A DNA stretch of 12,826 nt from NCBI GenBank assembly GCA_037447335.1, contig JBBIGV010000086.1:1-12826 (forward strand), given 5' to 3'. The notes below the pieces were generated by a model. The model was given only the letters and a program-made list of their open reading frames with translations. It ran no database searches and had not been told where the DNA came from. Source of the DNA: JBBIGV01 sp037447335. Lineage in GTDB: Bacteria; Bacteroidota; Ignavibacteria; Ignavibacteriales; Ignavibacteriaceae. Positions 6,540-12,826 of this stretch are shown piece by piece (position 1 is the stretch's first letter; each line of letters opens with the position of its first letter). Made by a program: the position numbers and the translations under genes.

Positions 6540-7306
6540 TTTGTGAAGTCCATTCTGATTGACCATAGAAGTGGAAAGAATTTAAGCGAGAGGGTAGTCA
6601 TTAGATATTTCACCCCGTCGGAGCCGCCCGTTCCTTGTTTAGTTCCGATAGTTCTTTCAACCATTTTTACATGCCGGTAACGCCATTCCTGAAAACCCTC
6701 ATCAAGGTCGAGCAGTAACTCGCAGAACTGAGCTATGTTGTGGTTGTTCTTATAAACATCGATAAGAATTTTTTCCAGTTTATCAGACTCGTTATTGTTC
6801 AACATATTATCTGTAATCGGGTAACGGTTTATTCTTAGAAATATCAAAAAGTCCTGCCATAAAGTTGATGATTCATATCTTTGCTTCAACTTATTGAATT
6901 CATCAGAAGATGGATCAAATCTGTTAAGTGTTTTTTCATTTTTAAGCCCGAGTGAAAATTCAAGCTCGCGAAACTGGAAGGACTGAAAACCACTTGCTGA
7001 TTCCAATCTGTCCCGAAATGTCAGAAACTCAAGCGGAGTCATTGTTTCGAGTATATCTGTTTGATGAACAAGAACTTTAAGAATCGTCAGAATTCTTTTC
7101 ATTGTATGAAGTGAGCGCGGAAGTTCATTCTCAGGAAGAAGTTTTTTCAAATGATCAACTTCATGTAAAATCTGTTTAAACCAAAGCTCGTACGCCTGAT
7201 GAATTATTATAAAAAGCATTTCATCATGTTCAGGTCCTTCAGATAAGGGTTTTTGAATATTCAGGAGTGATTCGAGCTTCAGATAATCGGAATAAGTTAA
7301 AGACAT
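6536..7306 (-). CDS. kynA: Tryptophan 2,3-dioxygenase
   Basis: 256 residues, a cytosolic haem enzyme that opens the indole ring of L-tryptophan to N-formylkynurenine, the first step of the kynurenine pathway. The family signatures are all present: LTYSDYLKLESLL at the start; HDEMLFIIIHQAYELWFKQ (27-45), with Phe32 and the distal His36; SGFQSFQFRELEF (105-117), with the substrate-binding Arg113; and EWRYRHVKMVERTIG (207-221), with the axial haem ligand His212, followed by the GTGGSDGVKYL loop. It is somewhat shorter than many bacterial homologues (about 280-300), but nothing essential is missing. It is first in a two-gene operon with kynU and divergent from the aldolase gene. No kynurenine formamidase is present here, so that step must be encoded elsewhere or occur otherwise. 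Confidence 0.97.
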   Translation of the reverse strand: MSLTYSDYLKLESLLNIQKPLSEGPEHDEMLFIIIHQAYELWFKQILHEVDHLKKLLPENELPRSLHTMKRILTILKVLVHQTDILETMTPLEFLTFRDRLESASGFQSFQFRELEFSLGLKNEKTLNRFDPSSDEFNKLKQRYESSTLWQDFLIFLRINRYPITDNMLNNNESDKLEKILIDVYKNNHNIAQFCELLLDLDEGFQEWRYRHVKMVERTIGTKQGTGGSDGVKYLMTTLSLKFFPLLWSIRMDFTK

Positions 7307-7413
7307 TTGGTAAACAGGGTTGTTATATGAATATTGATTTGATGGTTAAATATTGCAAAAAATCACGATTTCAACAATTTTTTTATTCATTATGGTTTAA
7401 AAAATTCAGAGTA

Positions 7414-7428
7414 TATCCGAAACGGATA
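7414..7428. promoter_or_regulatory. Palindrome in the kynA/aldolase divergent region (possible operator)
   Basis: TATCCG-AAA-CGGATA is a perfect inverted repeat with 6-bp arms. It lies 107 bases before the kynA start and 106 before the aldolase start, almost exactly midway. The 3-base spacer is tight for an RNA hairpin but usual for a dimeric repressor site. No regulator gene is nearby. Confidence 0.35.
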
Positions 7429-7454
7429 ATTTTTAATTAAAGTTTGCAATCTAA

Positions 7455-7486
7455 ATTGAATTCCAGCCGCACAAGCGTTATTTTTG
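7455..7486 (+). promoter_or_regulatory. Candidate Bacteroidota-type promoter of the aldolase gene
   Basis: TATTTTTG (7479-7486) matches the -7 consensus TAnnTTTG. ATTG at 7455-7458 matches three of four bases of the -33 TTTG with a 20-base spacer, the usual distance. Transcription would begin near 7492, giving a leader of about 40 bases. Confidence 0.45.
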
Positions 7487-7534
7487 GAACAGAAGTTAAA
7501 TCAAGTCGCAATTTAAACCCAATATGGAGTATTT

Positions 7535-8581
7535 ATGATTAATAAAATTCAAGAGCTTCTCGGCAAAGAAGCAGACGATCTGTTGAAATACAAAGCCAAA
7601 TTTCCGAAAGAGCAGTTGAATCTGCCGGGGCCTGATTTCGTGGACAGAGTTTTTGCACATACAGACAGGAATATCAGGGTATTGTCAAATCTTCACAGAA
7701 TTTATAATACAGGCAGATTAGCAGGAACCGGATATCTTTCAATCCTTCCAGTTGACCAGGGAATTGAGCACAGCGCCGGCGCATCATTTGCACCTAACCC
7801 GATTTATTTCGATCCTGAAAATATTGTCAAGCTTGCTATTGAAGGCGGCTGCAATGCCTGCGCCTCTACACTTGGTGTGCTTGGTATGACTGCAAGAAAA
7901 TATGCATATAAAATCCCTTTCATTGTTAAGATAAACCATAATGAGTTGCTAACCTATCCTAACAAGTTCGACCAGATAATGTTTGCAAGTGTTGAGCAGG
8001 CTTACGATCTTGGCGCTGCAGCAGTTGGTGCAACAATTTATTTTGGCTCAGAAGAAAGTACCCGTCAGATAGTTGATGTAAGCGAAGCATTCGAGTTTGC
8101 TCACGAACTTGGTATGGTTACAATTCTTTGGTGCTATCTGCGAAATAGTGAATTCAAAAAAGATAAAGATTATCATGTTTCTGCTGATTTAACCGGGCAG
8201 GCAAATCATCTTGGGGTTACTATTGAAGCGGATATCATCAAACAAAAGCTTCCGGAAAATAACGGCGGTTATAATGCGCTTAAATTCGGAAAGACTCACA
8301 AAAAAGTTTATTCTGATTTAACAAGTGATCATCCGATTGATCTGTGCAGGTACCAGGTAATTAATAATTATATGGGAAGGGCAGGATTGATAAACAGCGG
8401 CGGCGCATCCGGCGAAAATGATTTTGCTGAAGCGGCTAAGACTGCCGTTATAAATAAACGCGCAGGCGGTATGGGATTAATCTCCGGCAGGAAAGCTTTC
8501 CAGCGCCCGATGGAAGATGGTGTTAAGCTCTTAAACACTATTCAGGATGTTTATTTAACGAAGGAAGTAACTGTTGCTTAA
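7535..8581 (+). CDS. fbaB: Fructose-bisphosphate aldolase class I (FbaB/DhnA type)
   Basis: 348 residues, very close in length and sequence pattern to E. coli FbaB (about 350). It interconverts fructose 1,6-bisphosphate with dihydroxyacetone phosphate and glyceraldehyde 3-phosphate through a Schiff base, without metal, in glycolysis and gluconeogenesis. Key stretches are YNTGRLAGTGYLSILPVDQG (57-76), VGATIYFGSEES (164-175), HVSADLTGQANHL (214-226), the lysine-bearing DIIKQK (Lys236 is the likely Schiff-base residue), and the phosphate-binding INSGGASGEND and RAGGMGLISGRKAF near the C-terminus. The start is supported by TGGAG at 7525-7529, five bases before the ATG. It stands alone, divergent from kynA and closed by a strong hairpin. 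Confidence 0.97.
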   Translation: MINKIQELLGKEADDLLKYKAKFPKEQLNLPGPDFVDRVFAHTDRNIRVLSNLHRIYNTGRLAGTGYLSILPVDQGIEHSAGASFAPNPIYFDPENIVKLAIEGGCNACASTLGVLGMTARKYAYKIPFIVKINHNELLTYPNKFDQIMFASVEQAYDLGAAAVGATIYFGSEESTRQIVDVSEAFEFAHELGMVTILWCYLRNSEFKKDKDYHVSADLTGQANHLGVTIEADIIKQKLPENNGGYNALKFGKTHKKVYSDLTSDHPIDLCRYQVINNYMGRAGLINSGGASGENDFAEAAKTAVINKRAGGMGLISGRKAFQRPMEDGVKLLNTIQDVYLTKEVTVA

Positions 8582-8585
8582 AACA

Positions 8586-8620
8586 AAACAGGGGATTTGA
8601 TCTTCTCAAATCCCCTGTTT
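8586..8620. terminator. Strong bidirectional terminator hairpin
   Basis: A perfect 15-bp stem (8586-8600 with 8606-8620) with loop TCTTC, including GGGGATTTGA/TCAAATCCCC. It lies between the aldolase stop (8581) and the stop of the convergent cytochrome gene (8644). The plus strand ends in TTT within the stem. The minus strand continues as a T-rich run (TGTTTTGTTTT), so termination is better supported for the minus strand but likely for both. Confidence 0.85.
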
Positions 8621-8643
8621 AATCGTAATTATTTCAGCAAACC

Positions 8644-9066
8644 TTAAAGCCCCAATAAATAGTCAGCCATCTTACCCAAATCTTTAACATCTACGTGACT
8701 AAAAGACGGCATAATTATGCCCGGATATTTTTGCTTGTATACTTTAAATCGTTCCGAATCCATAAAAGATGATGGGCTGCGAAGATAATTTATAAGCATG
8801 TCCCGGCTCCAGTACTGAGCAATTCCTCTTAATGGAGGTCCCTGTACTGAACCATTCAGACCGCTGCCATGGCATGTAACACAAGCCCACTTAACAAATA
8901 GTTCTGTTGCGGTTAAATCTTCGCTGGAAAGATTGGATTGAGTTTGTCCCTGCGACATCCCCGGCGGGTGCTGCGGTGTAACGCTTTCTTTAGTTAATCT
9001 GCCAAGCATAAATAAAGCAATAAATAATACAAGGAAAACAGCAACCCATATCTGTGGTTTTGTCAT
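8644..9066 (-). CDS. Membrane-anchored monohaem cytochrome c
   Basis: 140 residues. An uncleaved-looking hydrophobic anchor spans residues about 6-22 (IWVAVFLVLFIALFMLG), then comes a Gln/Ser/Pro-rich linker to about 50. A class I cytochrome c domain follows. Haem-binding CVTCH is at 62-66 (Cys62, Cys65, His66), GPPLRGI follows, and Met119 in IIMPSFSHVD is the likely sixth ligand, ending with the usual C-terminal helix (DLGKMADYLLG). It should face the periplasm and pass electrons between membrane complexes; the partner is unknown. It lies 30 bases downstream of the SIMPL gene in the same direction, so the two are probably co-transcribed and share the terminator at 8586-8620. Confidence 0.93.
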   Translation of the reverse strand: MTKPQIWVAVFLVLFIALFMLGRLTKESVTPQHPPGMSQGQTQSNLSSEDLTATELFVKWACVTCHGSGLNGSVQGPPLRGIAQYWSRDMLINYLRSPSSFMDSERFKVYKQKYPGIIMPSFSHVDVKDLGKMADYLLGL

Positions 9067-9096
9067 ATTTATTCAACTTTCTTAAAAAATAAAAAA

Positions 9097-9828
9097 TTAT
9101 TCAATTTGAAAAGATGCACTTACAACAGCGGTAATTTCTTTTTCGATCGAGCTAAGGTCATTTATTCCATAATCAGAAATCATATTAGATAATTTGGGAG
9201 TTATTTGCAGTACTCCCATTCTTGCATTGCGCATAGGACCAAGATTTCTTCCGGTTGACTCGGCAATTTTTATCGCTCTTTCCATCGCATCTTTTGCAGC
9301 GGCAGCCTGCACCTGAATTTTAATATCAGCAAGATTTGTGTAATGATATTCAGGCATATCAACCGAAAAAGTAACTCCTCTTTCAACAAGCGATGCAATA
9401 TCAAGCGAAACAGCCTTAATCTTGTTTACATCTGTAGAAATTATTTCTATTCTCTGGTTATAAGTATAACCGATAACTCTGCCTGTCTGATAACCCTGTG
9501 GACCAATCTCATACAATGGATAGCTGTTAATAGTAGAAAATTCGATACTCTCTTTCGGGAATCCATATTTAACAAGATAATTTATCAGGATAGGTTTTTG
9601 TATTTCGAGTTCGCGGTAGGCGTATTCGCGGCTTGTAGAACTGGTCGAAACTGTTCCGCGCAAAACTCCTAAATCAGAAACAAGCTCAAGTTTTGCAGAA
9701 CCGGTTACAGTTATTGTTTGATTTGCGCTTTGGTTCGCTCTCCATGAAGTAACAAAAATTATTACGCCTATGATAAAAGCAATACCAAGTATAGAAAAAG
9801 AAACTATCTGATTAGTTTTTTCGTTCAT
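9097..9828 (-). CDS. SIMPL-domain (DUF541) membrane-anchored protein
   Basis: 243 residues. A single N-terminal transmembrane helix lies at about 8-28 (IVSFSILGIAFIIGVIIFV), then the SIMPL fold outside the cytoplasm. The domain start ITVTGSAKLELVSDLGVLRG is typical (consensus TVxGxGxxxxxPDxxxxxxxV). The middle VIGYTYNQRIEI matches the family GYxxxxxxxV strand, and AAAAKDAMERAIKIAESTGRNLG is the conserved helix region. The end TAVVSASFQIE is the usual last strand. The family role is poorly defined; members occur in the outer membrane or periplasm and some affect signalling or stress tolerance. It is first gene of a pair with the cytochrome c and divergent from the DUF255 gene. No Shine-Dalgarno sequence is seen. 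Confidence 0.92.
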   Translation of the reverse strand: MNEKTNQIVSFSILGIAFIIGVIIFVTSWRANQSANQTITVTGSAKLELVSDLGVLRGTVSTSSTSREYAYRELEIQKPILINYLVKYGFPKESIEFSTINSYPLYEIGPQGYQTGRVIGYTYNQRIEIISTDVNKIKAVSLDIASLVERGVTFSVDMPEYHYTNLADIKIQVQAAAAKDAMERAIKIAESTGRNLGPMRNARMGVLQITPKLSNMISDYGINDLSSIEKEITAVVSASFQIE

Positions 9829-9943
9829 AGTGTTATATTGGTTATTAATCAGCTTTATTAATTAAGGCAAGTGCAAATTACCTAAAAAGGTTTTTTTTAA
9901 CAACAAATTTCATTTTATCTTACTGATAAACTTAAAGATTAAC

Positions 9944-12025
9944 ATGAGATCACCGAACAGACTATTCAAAGAAAAAAGCCCTTACCTGTTACAGCACGCT
10001 TACAATTCGGTTGATTGGTTTCCCTGGAATGAAGAAGCTTTCGAAAAAGCCAGATCAGAGGACAAACCAATATTCCTCTCCATTGGTTATTCTACCTGTC
10101 ATTGGTGTCATGTAATGGAAAAAGAATCTTTTGAAGATAATGAAGTTGCCGCTTTGATGAATGATGCTTTTATCAACATAAAAGTTGACAGGGAGGAGCG
10201 CCCCGATATTGATACAGTTTATATGAGCGTATGTCAGATGATGACCGGCGGGGGCGGCTGGCCAATGACAATTATCATGACTCCCGATAAAAAGCCTTTC
10301 TTTGCAGGTACATACTTCCCTAAAGATAGTCGGTATGGTAGAATCGGAATGCGTGAACTTGTGCCGCGAATAAAAGATGTCTGGCAAAATAAAAGAGATG
10401 AAATAAATAAATCTGCACATGAAATAACCGAAGCACTCAGAAATTCATCCGGCTCAACAAATGGCAGTCAGTTAAATGCAGACGTCCTTTTCAGAGCATT
10501 TAATGAATTTGAAAATCGTTTTGATAATGTGTACGGCGGATTTGGAAGCGCTCCTAAGTTTCCATCACCCCATAATCTTTCTTTTTTATTAAGATATTAC
10601 AAGCGCTCCGGGAATACTCACTCACTTAATATAGTTGAAAAGACTTTAACTGAAATGAGAAAGGGTGGTATCTATGATCAGATCGGTTTTGGTTTTGCAC
10701 GTTACTCAACAGACAGAGAATGGCTGGTCCCTCATTTCGAAAAAATGCTTTACGATCAGGCACTCATTGCAATAGCATATACAGAATTATACCAATTAAC
10801 AAAAAATGAATCTTATAAAAAAACTGTTGAAGAGATTCTTGAATATGTAACAAGAGATATGACTTCGCCCGAGGGAGGGTTCTTTTCTGCTGAAGATGCG
10901 GACAGTGAAGGTGAGGAAGGTAAATTTTATTTATGGACAGTTGACGAAGTAACGGAATTCCTTGAAAAGGATGAAGCAGATATAATAGTCAGTCTTTTTA
11001 ATCTTAAACAAGATGGTAACTGGATTGATCCTGTGCACGGCGGCAGTAACGGAACAAATATTCTGCATATAAAAAAAACACCCGAAGAAATTTTTCCTGA
11101 TAATGATGCTCGAAAATTTTTATCAACAGATGAATTTGAATTAATAAGAAAGAAACTTTTCAATCATCGCGAAAAGAGAATTCATCCGCACAAAGATGAT
11201 AAAATATTGACCGACTGGAACGGCTTAATGATCTCTGCTTTTGCAAGAGCTTCTTCCGCATTTAATAATGCCGGCTTTGAAAATGCAGCGGTCAAAGCAA
11301 TGAAATTCATCCGGAACAAGTTATCTCAAAAATCCGGCAGATTACTCCACAGATTCAGGGATGGGGAAGCCGGCTTACAGGCACATATTGATGATTATGC
11401 ATTTATTGTTCGTGCAGCGCTGGATTTATATGAAGCAACTTTTGACGTGCAGTATCTCAAGTATGCATTAAAGTTAACCGATCTTCAGATTGAACTGTTT
11501 TGGGATGATGAAGACGGAGGATTTTTCTTTACATCGAAGGACAGCGAAGAACTTATTGTACGGCAAAAAGAAATTTATGACGGTGCAATCCCGTCAGGAA
11601 ATTCTGTATCTTTGCTTAACCTTTTGCGGCTTGCAAGAATAACAGGCAGAGCAGACCTCAAGAACAAAGGGGATGCTTTGGTTAAATGTTTTTCGGGCGC
11701 TGTAAGTAAAGCTCCGTTTGTATTTTCGCAGTTTTTATGCGGTCTGGATTTTCTTCTTGGTCCTTCTTATGAATTTGTTATTGCAGGAAATGACAACGAT
11801 CCCAATACAAAGAAAATAATAAACCTTGTCAGGAATAAATTTATACCGAACAAAATCATTTTATTAAAGAACAAAATCAGCACAGAGCTTGATAACATTG
11901 CTACCTTCACAAAAGATCTTAAAATGATTGATGGGAAAACTACGCTGTATTTGTGCAGGGACTATACGTGTGAAGTGCCTGTTAATAATCTTAGCAAAGC
12001 AGAAGAATTAATAAACACAATCTGA
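9944..12025 (+). CDS. DUF255 / YyaL (SPATA20-like) thioredoxin-domain protein
   Basis: 693 residues, the normal family length (COG1331). The N-terminal thioredoxin-like domain begins with the family phrase NRLFKEKSPYLLQHAYNSVDW (5-25, with NS in place of the usual NP). It carries the CxxC motif TCHWCHVM (Cys52 and Cys55) and KVDREERPDID, then GGGGWPMTIIMTPDKKPFFAGTYFP. The rest, from about residue 180, is an (alpha/alpha)-barrel like N-acylglucosamine epimerases and glycosidases, with GGIYDQIGFGFARYSTDREW, HFEKMLYDQA and EDADSEGEEGKFYLWT. No biochemical role is firmly known, and a redox or sugar-related function is only suggested by the domains. No signal peptide, so probably cytosolic. Only a weak AAAGA lies before the ATG. 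It is divergent from the SIMPL gene across 115 bases. Confidence 0.95.
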   Translation: MRSPNRLFKEKSPYLLQHAYNSVDWFPWNEEAFEKARSEDKPIFLSIGYSTCHWCHVMEKESFEDNEVAALMNDAFINIKVDREERPDIDTVYMSVCQMMTGGGGWPMTIIMTPDKKPFFAGTYFPKDSRYGRIGMRELVPRIKDVWQNKRDEINKSAHEITEALRNSSGSTNGSQLNADVLFRAFNEFENRFDNVYGGFGSAPKFPSPHNLSFLLRYYKRSGNTHSLNIVEKTLTEMRKGGIYDQIGFGFARYSTDREWLVPHFEKMLYDQALIAIAYTELYQLTKNESYKKTVEEILEYVTRDMTSPEGGFFSAEDADSEGEEGKFYLWTVDEVTEFLEKDEADIIVSLFNLKQDGNWIDPVHGGSNGTNILHIKKTPEEIFPDNDARKFLSTDEFELIRKKLFNHREKRIHPHKDDKILTDWNGLMISAFARASSAFNNAGFENAAVKAMKFIRNKLSQKSGRLLHRFRDGEAGLQAHIDDYAFIVRAALDLYEATFDVQYLKYALKLTDLQIELFWDDEDGGFFFTSKDSEELIVRQKEIYDGAIPSGNSVSLLNLLRLARITGRADLKNKGDALVKCFSGAVSKAPFVFSQFLCGLDFLLGPSYEFVIAGNDNDPNTKKIINLVRNKFIPNKIILLKNKISTELDNIATFTKDLKMIDGKTTLYLCRDYTCEVPVNNLSKAEELINTI

Positions 12026-12096
12026 ACAGCAGTATAAACTTAAATTCAAATAATTGTATTTTTAATGCGAAAGTTTGATAAATAACGGAAATAAAT

Positions 12097-12753
12097 ATGA
12101 AGGCAGTTAAAATCAAAAATTCTGAAATGGAATATCCCGTGGGTAAAATTGTTTGCGTCGGAAGAAACTATGCCGAACACGCAAAAGAGCTTGGCAATGA
12201 AGTATCGGATAAACCGGTAATTTTCATTAAGCCGGCTTCATCCTTAATTTTTTCAGGTGATGAAATAATCCATCCGCCTTACTCCTCTGAAATGCATCAT
12301 GAAGTTGAACTTGTTCTGTTGATTCGTTCAGAGATAAAAAATGCAGATGTAATTACTGCTGAGAATGCTGTTGCAGGCTATGCCGTAGGACTCGATATGA
12401 CGCTGCGTGATATTCAGAAAGAGTTAAGAAAAAAAGGGGATCCTTGGACAATTGCAAAATGTTTTGATACATCTGCGGTTGTTTCAGATTTTATTTTGAA
12501 AAGCGATTACACTATCACTTACGATGAAGAAATCTCTTTAAGTGTAAATGACACAATAAGACAACGGGAAAAACTTTCAACTATGTTATTTAAGCCGGCA
12601 GAAATTGTGTCTTACATTTCATCGCTTATGACGCTTGAAAAGGGAGATTTGATTTTTACTGGAACCCCGGCAGGTGTCAGTAAAGTAGTGAAAGGTGACA
12701 GGATATTTGCGCAAATCAGTAATGTGGGAAAACTGGAGTGTCGTGTTGCATAG
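12097..12753 (+). CDS. Fumarylacetoacetate hydrolase-family protein (FAHD1-like acylpyruvase)
   Basis: 218 residues, a complete single-domain FAH-family enzyme. Metal-binding residues are Glu69 and Glu71 in HHEVELVLLI and Asp100 in GYAVGLDMTLRDIQ. The lysine Lys121 in PWTIAKCFD and the C-terminal FTGTPAGVSKVVKGD are also as in the family. The order and wording match FAHD1/YcgM-type proteins more closely than true fumarylacetoacetase, which is about twice as long. Family activities are acylpyruvate hydrolysis and oxaloacetate decarboxylation, so the exact substrate is open. It lies 71 bases after the DUF255 gene on the same strand and could be co-transcribed. However, TATTTTTA at 12057-12064 is one base from the TAnnTTTG box, allowing its own promoter. 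Confidence 0.94.
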   Translation: MKAVKIKNSEMEYPVGKIVCVGRNYAEHAKELGNEVSDKPVIFIKPASSLIFSGDEIIHPPYSSEMHHEVELVLLIRSEIKNADVITAENAVAGYAVGLDMTLRDIQKELRKKGDPWTIAKCFDTSAVVSDFILKSDYTITYDEEISLSVNDTIRQREKLSTMLFKPAEIVSYISSLMTLEKGDLIFTGTPAGVSKVVKGDRIFAQISNVGKLECRVA

Positions 12754-12826
12754 ATGCGGCAAACTTTTAAAATAAAGTTTGTGATTCCTAAAAATCAATC
12801 ATTACTGATTCAGATTTCCCAATGCT
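12754..12826. other. Right edge: hairpin and undecidable coding fragments
   Basis: AAACTTT (12761-12767) and AAAGTTT (12774-12780) form a 7-bp, 6-base-loop hairpin just after the FAH-family stop, possibly a weak terminator. Beyond it, a minus-strand frame entering from the right ends at TAG 12788-12790 (last residues SIGKSESVMIDF), which would make a convergent neighbour. A plus-strand ATG frame from 12754 also stays open to the edge. Too little sequence remains to choose. Confidence 0.3.

Noticed and set aside
6540..6566. Nine-residue N-terminal extension of kynureninase from ATG 6566
   Set aside because: It would overlap kynA by 31 bases and lacks a ribosome binding site. The ATGA overlap at 6536-6539 is a better start.
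9343..9672. 109-codon plus-strand frame opposite the SIMPL gene
   Set aside because: Antisense shadow of a well-supported gene with no recognisable domain.
10055..10420. 121-codon minus-strand frame inside the DUF255 gene
   Set aside because: Antisense shadow. The plus strand carries strong family motifs across the same bases.
12754..12826. Plus-strand gene start immediately after the FAH-family stop
   Set aside because: Only 24 codons are visible, the nearest GGAG is about 15 bases upstream, and a minus-strand ending is equally possible. Reported only as an undecided edge.
1..12826. CRISPR arrays, tRNAs, rRNAs, transposases or insertion-sequence ends
   Set aside because: None seen by eye on either strand. 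The R-M module lacks flanking inverted or direct repeats that would show how it was acquired.

Overview
The window is AT-rich bacterial DNA. I place it, by inference only, in the Bacteroidota/Chlorobi side of the FCB group, most likely an Ignavibacteria-type organism. The hints are a surface lipoprotein with a fibronectin-III-like domain followed by a propeller-like 'ENNIWCVGEI' segment, two TATTTTTG boxes upstream of genes that match the Bacteroidota TAnnTTTG promoter core, and a tryptophan dioxygenase/kynureninase pair of the kind seen in that group. No rRNA or tRNA is present to settle it.

Layout. 1-552 (minus): N-terminal part of a lipoprotein that runs off the left edge. 559-1076: non-coding, with a GC-rich islet, a possible small transcript and a clear terminator. 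1077-2885 (minus): exported C69-family (Ntn-hydrolase) peptidase with a TPR-like tail. 2986-5260: a type II restriction-modification module with divergent genes. The methyltransferase (plus) is intact. The endonuclease (minus) is broken by three in-frame nonsense codons with no frameshift. 5340-7306 (minus): kynA-kynU operon with a 4-base ATGA overlap, converting tryptophan towards anthranilate. 7535-8581 (plus): archaeal-type class I fructose-bisphosphate aldolase, divergent from kynA. 8644-9828 (minus): SIMPL-domain protein followed by a membrane-anchored monohaem cytochrome c, convergent with the aldolase across a shared 15-bp terminator hairpin. 9944-12025 (plus): DUF255/YyaL-type protein with a thioredoxin-like CHWC motif. 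12097-12753 (plus): FAHD1-like fumarylacetoacetate hydrolase-family enzyme.

Most genes are ordinary chromosomal metabolism or housekeeping. The accessory part is the restriction-modification module. Its endonuclease reads as one 311-codon frame (2986-3918) from ATG to final stop, interrupted at codons 232, 261 and 262. The tail beyond the first stop still reads as protein, so the endonuclease appears recently inactivated while the methyltransferase remains, leaving a solitary methylase. The divergent promoter between the two genes has a perfect 14-bp palindrome and a pair of 8-bp direct repeats 25 bp apart, which are plausible regulatory sites. I do not see a clearly new multi-gene system. 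The decaying endonuclease and the unexplained GC-rich islet at about 767-958 are the observations most worth following.
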